45,499 bases of DNA from a bacterium (GTDB lineage: Bacteria > Hinthialibacterota > Hinthialibacteria > H5-UNCL2). Shown here one piece after another: positions 41,914-45,499 of the stretch. The position numbers and the translations under genes are program-made. The stretch lies in contig JABTUV010000020.1 of assembly GCA_015075175.1 (NCBI GenBank), forward strand, positions 1 through 45,499, in the 5' to 3' direction. Below the pieces are notes generated by a model. The model ran no database searches. It saw only the letters and a program-made list of their open reading frames with translations, and had not been told where the DNA came from. Position 1 is the stretch's first letter. Each line of letters opens with the position of its first letter.

Positions 41914-43718
41914 TTGAGGTTTTACGGCCTGAAAGAAAACTCATCATGGACCCTGACCCGGAGTTTCTCTTTCACTGAGAAACACGCCGAGGCGTTCGAC
42001 ATCTACGCTACGGCATCCGCGAGCGGCAACATCGAGATTACCGGGCGGGGTGGCGCCGGCAAGACCACCCTCTGCCGCGCGCCACGGGCGAGCCTGAAGA
42101 TACCAAGATCGCCCTCATCTCAATCCCTCCTCCGACGTCGAACTGCCCGAACCATCAACGAAGAGCTCTACATCGACGCCGGCGGCTGCTGCGAAGGAGC
42201 CCTGACACGTCAACGACCTTTCCCATCGAGCAGCACTGCAGGGCTGCAATGTGGTGTTGCGATCGACGAGGCGCAGAATCTCCTGATTAGACGCCGGGAA
42301 CAGATTCGCACTTAGCCTCAACCCGGAGATCGGCGCTACTGATCCAGATCGTACCAGGACAACCCGAATTGCGCGAGCTGGAGCGGCGCGAACTGCGGCA
42401 ACTCCGGCAGCGTACCACCGTGCGCTGTCACCACATCAACGCTATGAACCGCAAGGAGACGGCGCAGACATCCTGCATCGCCTCAGCGGCCGTCAGCGGC
42501 GAAATCGCTTACTGAGGGCGCGGTGGACGAGATTTACAGCCTAAGGGCATCCCGCGCATGATCAACGCGGATTCGTGACCGCGCCCTGACGGGCTACGGT
42601 GAGGACCTGCGAGATCGCGGACATCGTCAAGAAGGCGCAACGGAGTCGGTCCCACGCACGGGGCCAGCCACGCTGCCCTGAAGGAGCGGGCTGGCTGATC
42701 GGCGGGCGTGGCCGCAGCGCGCCGTCCTCATCGCGGGTTACTCCTCTATCCGTATTGAGGGCGGAACTGCCTGCCGCTGGCGGTCGTAGATGCGCGGCGG
42801 CGGAGCCAGACGATGGTCGGCGCGCGCCCTGACGATCCCAATGAGCGCTCGGTGATGCTGGCCAGCCGGCGGCGACTGCCGAGGTCCGCGCGACGACCCG
42901 CTGTCGCCGTGGGTCCCACCGCCACGCCGACCGCCGTCGTGGTCGCCTTGGCGCCGCCCGAACCGACTCCCACGCCCGTGCCGCAACCCACGGCCACGCC
43001 CACACCCACGCCCGAGGAGGAGATCGCCAACGCGCCGGGTACGCCGGGACAGTTCGACGTGAACCAGATTCTACGCTGCGGCGCGCGCGGCGAAACCCTC
43101 CACGCCTCGCTCCTGACCGTGCTGGGACTGTGGGGATTCGACCTTTCTTCGCTGGAAGACGGCTATCGCGAGTATTTCAGCCGTCCGGACGCGCGCGCTC
43201 AAAATCCCATCGAGGAGAACTGGGACCCGCTATGCCTGGTGCGACTGGACGCCAATCTCACCCGCCTGTTTTCGCTCAACCTGCCGTGCGTGCTGGAACT
43301 TTACGAAGACAACTCGCCCGAGCCAAACTACGCCGCGCTGATTTCGGTCGATGGGAGTCGGTTGGTCCTCGGTGATCCCCTGGTGGGGCGGCGCAAGCTG
43401 GACACCACGCGCCTCAATCGCATGTGGTTCGGGCGGGCGCTGGTGTTCTGTGAAAAGGACACCGTGCCCGAGCGACCGTTGGGGCTTTCGGCCAGCGGGG
43501 ACGAGGTGAAGCTCCTGCAGGCGCGACTGGCCGCGCTGAACATCCTGTCGGGCGTGCCCAGTGGTTTCTTCAACAAGCAGACGGAAGAAGCGGTGCGCGC
43601 GTTTCAGGCGCGTTCGCGCATCCAGGTTGACGGGCTGGCCGGTCCGGAGACGGGGATCTTTCTCTATGCGGCGCTGGCCGGCCCGCAGGTACCCCGGCTG
43701 CGCCGAGGCTCGCCGTGA
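41914..43718 (+). pseudogene. GspA/ExeA-like AAA ATPase with C39-like and peptidoglycan-binding domains, frameshifted in the ATPase half
   Basis: About 600 aa if restored. The N-terminus is RFYGLKEN, followed by FTEKHAEAFD; the AAA core reads IEITGRGGAGKTTLCRA (Walker A), RTINEELYIDAGG, IDEAQNL (Walker B) and, in another frame, PELRELERRELRQLRQRTTV then HINAMNRKETA and IYS-KGIPRMINA. This is the GspA/ExeA pattern. A clean frame from about 42850 gives a proline/threonine-rich linker (PTPVPQPTATPTPTP), an inactive-looking C39 peptidase fold (FDVNQILRCGARGETLHASL) and the peptidoglycan-binding repeat LSASGDEVKLLQARLAAL...VDGLAGPET. In Aeromonas, ExeA and ExeB help place the type II secretin across peptidoglycan. 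True start is uncertain (TTG 41914 or corrupted). Confidence 0.78.
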
Positions 43719-44422
43719 GCTCGATTCGCGAGGCGCTGGCCAAGCAGCGGCACGAGGGTCTGCGTCCGCGCGCAGGCGGCGGCTATTACCCCGCGCCGGT
43801 CCGCCGGGGAGGGGAGCGGCCGGTCTGGCGGTTTGTGCTGGCGGGCGCCGGCGCGGGCGCGCTGGTCGTGGCCGCGGCGCTGTGGTTATGGAGGGAGCAG
43901 AGCACTCCCTCGACGCCGGTGCCCGCGCTGCCCGCAGATGCACCTTCGTCGGCCTGACGCGTCCCCCAGGTTGCTCCCACCATCGTCGTGGTCGCGGCCA
44001 CGTCCGCGCGCCCGACCGAATGACCAACTGCTGGAAGACGCTGGCCCAGCCTGCGTCGGGACGTGCGCGAGATGCGCCGTGCGACGCCCCCGCCGGAGTT
44101 GCGCCGCCCCAACCTGGCACCACCCGAGAGCCGTCCCGCGCCCACGCCGACGCTGCGTCCCCCCGCGGCCGCGAACGTTCCCAGGACGACGCCGTTTCGC
44201 CTGGAGGGTACACTTGAGATCGGTTCCAACGTTGCGGCGCTGATTGGGGGCGAGGTCTATCACGTGGGCGACGTGGTCGCCGGCTACAAAATCCTGGCCA
44301 TCGGCAAGAATTGGGTTCAATGCGAGGGATACCCCGGCTATATTGAGGTCAGTTCGGCGCCTATCCGGGAACCCCGGCTCGAGCACGGGCAGGATGCCCG
44401 CGCTGTCCAGAGCAGAGAGTAA
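43715..44422 (+). pseudogene. GspB/ExeB-like membrane protein, frameshifted in the linker
   Basis: About 235 aa. Cytoplasmic N-terminus SSIREALAKQRHEGLRPRAG matches the S-x-I-x-x-A-L-x-K-x start of GspB-type proteins, followed by one membrane helix FVLAGAGAGALVVAAALWLW. After a frame break at about 43950-44060 (VAPTIVVVAATSARPTE is readable in an alternate frame) the periplasmic part resumes with REMRRATPPPELRR and the GspB C-domain FRLEGTLEIGSNVAALIGGE-VYHVGDVVAGYKILAIG. GTG start overlaps the GspA-like stop by four bases. Expected partner of GspA in inserting an envelope channel; the remaining type II genes are not in this window. Confidence 0.75.
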
Positions 44423-44424
44423 GT

Positions 44425-45222
44425 TTGGAATTGAACGACAAGAAAAGAACCGTCAAGCGCGCCGCCTCGTCGCGTAAGCCGCCCACGCGCCCGCAACCGG
44501 TGGAAGTCCAGCTTGCTTCGCAACGGGGCTCGGCCTATTCGCCGCAGGTGCTTGCGGGCCAGGAGTACCGGCCCAAGCTGTCGCGCGAGGAGGCCTTGTA
44601 CCGCAAGATTCTGGCCGCCGTAGAAGAGCAGCCGGGCATCCTGCAGCACGAATTGGCGCGGCGGCTGGGCGAGAAGGCGATCATCGTCCTGTCGGGGGTG
44701 GATCAGCTTTTGTCGCGGGGGCAGTTGGCGCGGCTGGAGCGGGGCGAGTTGTACCTGCCGGCGGCGCGCCCGGCGGCGGCGGCGCCCGAGGAGACTGCCG
44801 CCCAGGCTCCTCGCGAGCCCGAGCGCGCCGAGGTCACGCTCGTCTGGGCGCGCACCGTCTACACGTTCTATCAGATGATCCGCAAGGCCCCCGACGTCTC
44901 GCTGGAGATCAACCGGCAATGGATGCGCATCTTTTACCTGCAGCGGAAAATCCTGGCGGTGCGGCGCTACGTGCACGAGGCGCGCTGCGAGATCAGCGTG
45001 TACGGCAATTTCCGCGAGCCGCGGGCGGCGGAACTGTTGCGGCAGCTGGGGCTGTCCGAGTCGCGCTTGTCGGCGGGTGGCGACCTGGTGACTTTCAAGT
45101 GCCGGGGATTTTCTGAAGTGATGCGGCTGCGGCCGCAATTGGCGCGGCTGGTGGAATACGCGGGCCATCAGCATTATCTGGTCGCGGCGCAATCCGCGCG
45201 GGCGGGCGGGCCGGCGGCATGA
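44425..45222 (+). CDS. Hypothetical protein with a winged-helix-like N-terminal region
   Basis: 265 aa, no signal peptide. TTG at 44425 is the likely start, three bases after the GspB-like stop, with GAGAGTAAG ahead; no ATG lies early in frame. Residues about 50-115 (REEALYRKILAAVEEQPGIL, QHELARRLGEKAIIVLSGVD, LLSRGQLARLERGELYL) have the helix-helix-wing pattern of a winged-helix domain. After an alanine-rich linker, residues 132-255 are a basic helical domain (TVYTFYQMIRKAPDVSLEIN, MRIFYLQRKILAVRRYVHEA, VTFKCRGFSEVMRLRPQLAR) not recognised. The position directly behind gspA/gspB suggests a role in that envelope system or in its control. Clean reading frame. Confidence 0.6.
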   Translation: MELNDKKRTVKRAASSRKPPTRPQPVEVQLASQRGSAYSPQVLAGQEYRPKLSREEALYRKILAAVEEQPGILQHELARRLGEKAIIVLSGVDQLLSRGQLARLERGELYLPAARPAAAAPEETAAQAPREPERAEVTLVWARTVYTFYQMIRKAPDVSLEINRQWMRIFYLQRKILAVRRYVHEARCEISVYGNFREPRAAELLRQLGLSESRLSAGGDLVTFKCRGFSEVMRLRPQLARLVEYAGHQHYLVAAQSARAGGPAA

Positions 45223-45428
45223 GGTCGGCCTCGTTACCCCGCGTCTGGCGCCGCTTGACCGGGTGGTTGACCGGGAGGCCGCCGGAGGCGCGATGGTCGC
45301 GCGAGATGGACCGTTTTGCGGCGCGCACGAACGAGCGGCTGGCGCGGGCCGAGGAGGACCTGGCGGGCCTGTCGCGTTCGCTGGCGGAGGTCGAGCGGCG
45401 CTTGGCGGAGCGGCGCGACCGCCCGTAG
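45219..45428 (+). CDS. Small basic coiled-coil protein
   Basis: 69 aa. ATG overlaps the preceding stop by four bases (ATGA), which supports it being real. The first 30 residues are basic and tryptophan-containing (VWRRLTGWLTGRPPEA), then one amphipathic helix with heptads, TNERLARAEEDLAGLSRSLA and EVERRLAERR. No homologue recognised. It may bind the upstream hypothetical protein. Confidence 0.5.
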   Translation: MRSASLPRVWRRLTGWLTGRPPEARWSREMDRFAARTNERLARAEEDLAGLSRSLAEVERRLAERRDRP

Positions 45429-45481
45429 TTGCGCAGCGCCGTGTTGCTCTCATTGGTCCCATGGGTCTCGTGGGTCCCATG
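45427..45481. repeat. Family E remnant and family F tandem repeat at the right edge
   Basis: GTAGTTGCGCAGCG at 45430 resembles the GCGCAGCGTGCTGCGC family. 45455-45481 holds three 9-mers GGTCCCATG, GGTCTCGTG, GGTCCCATG. No gene is seen in 45429-45499. Confidence 0.75.
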
Positions 45482-45499
45482 TTGGCTTCCGACGCCCCC

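Overview
This window looks like part of a chromosome from an uncultivated, GC-rich, Gram-negative bacterium. Evidence includes a cmk-plsC-rpsA cluster with a six-domain ribosomal protein S1, the futalosine menaquinone gene mqnE, soluble two-component regulators, and GspA/ExeA- and GspB-like envelope genes. There are also several secreted carbohydrate-active proteins (GH2, GH172-like, a right-handed beta-helix protein). Intergenic spaces are crowded with short palindromic and tandem repeats. A lineage such as Planctomycetota/Verrucomicrobiota-like, Hydrogenedentota or Sumerlaeota would fit, but this is a guess from gene content. No rRNA, tRNA, CRISPR array, prophage or transposase gene was recognised.

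Layout. 1-3.6 kb: end of aroA, then cmk, plsC and rpsA. 3.8-9 kb: UvsW-like helicase, mqnE, an OsmC peroxidase and an MFS transporter. 9-15.3 kb: GH172-like protein, a histidine kinase/NtrC-type regulator pair on the minus strand, a secreted beta-helix protein and a Nudix hydrolase. 15.5-22.8 kb: membrane-anchored coiled-coil/HEAT protein, uronate isomerase-like enzyme, a two-gene module of unknown function and a large GH2 enzyme. 22.9-27.4 kb (minus): an overlapping SDR, SirB1-like, GT, GT operon and a DUF2752 protein. 27.5-34.5 kb (plus): nikR, an ABC-type ATPase/PIN-like nuclease pair, mutS, a glycosyltransferase and a HAD phosphatase, mostly overlapping. 34.6-36.4 kb (minus): STAS-like protein and GT2. 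37-45.5 kb: truncated amylase and PEP carboxylase fragments meeting tail to tail, then pcm and a GAF-GGDEF gene (minus), then a GspA/GspB-like operon with two unknown genes (plus).

Reading quality is uneven. Most genes are clean, but short patches carry many small indels: about 2.5-2.7, 10.0-10.97, 17.44-17.6, 24.65-24.73, 35.05-35.15, 37.5-37.8, 39.4-42.85 and 43.95-44.05 kb. They break genes that should be essential or intact, such as rpsA. I therefore favour consensus or assembly error over true decay for most of them. Affected genes are annotated over their reconstructed extent.

The most interesting items are the ATPase/PIN pair embedded directly upstream of mutS, a conserved-looking two-gene unknown module with its own strong promoter, a globin-like sensor kinase lacking the haem-ligating histidine, and several families of dispersed intergenic repeats, including a 9-base-period tandem repeat at five sites.
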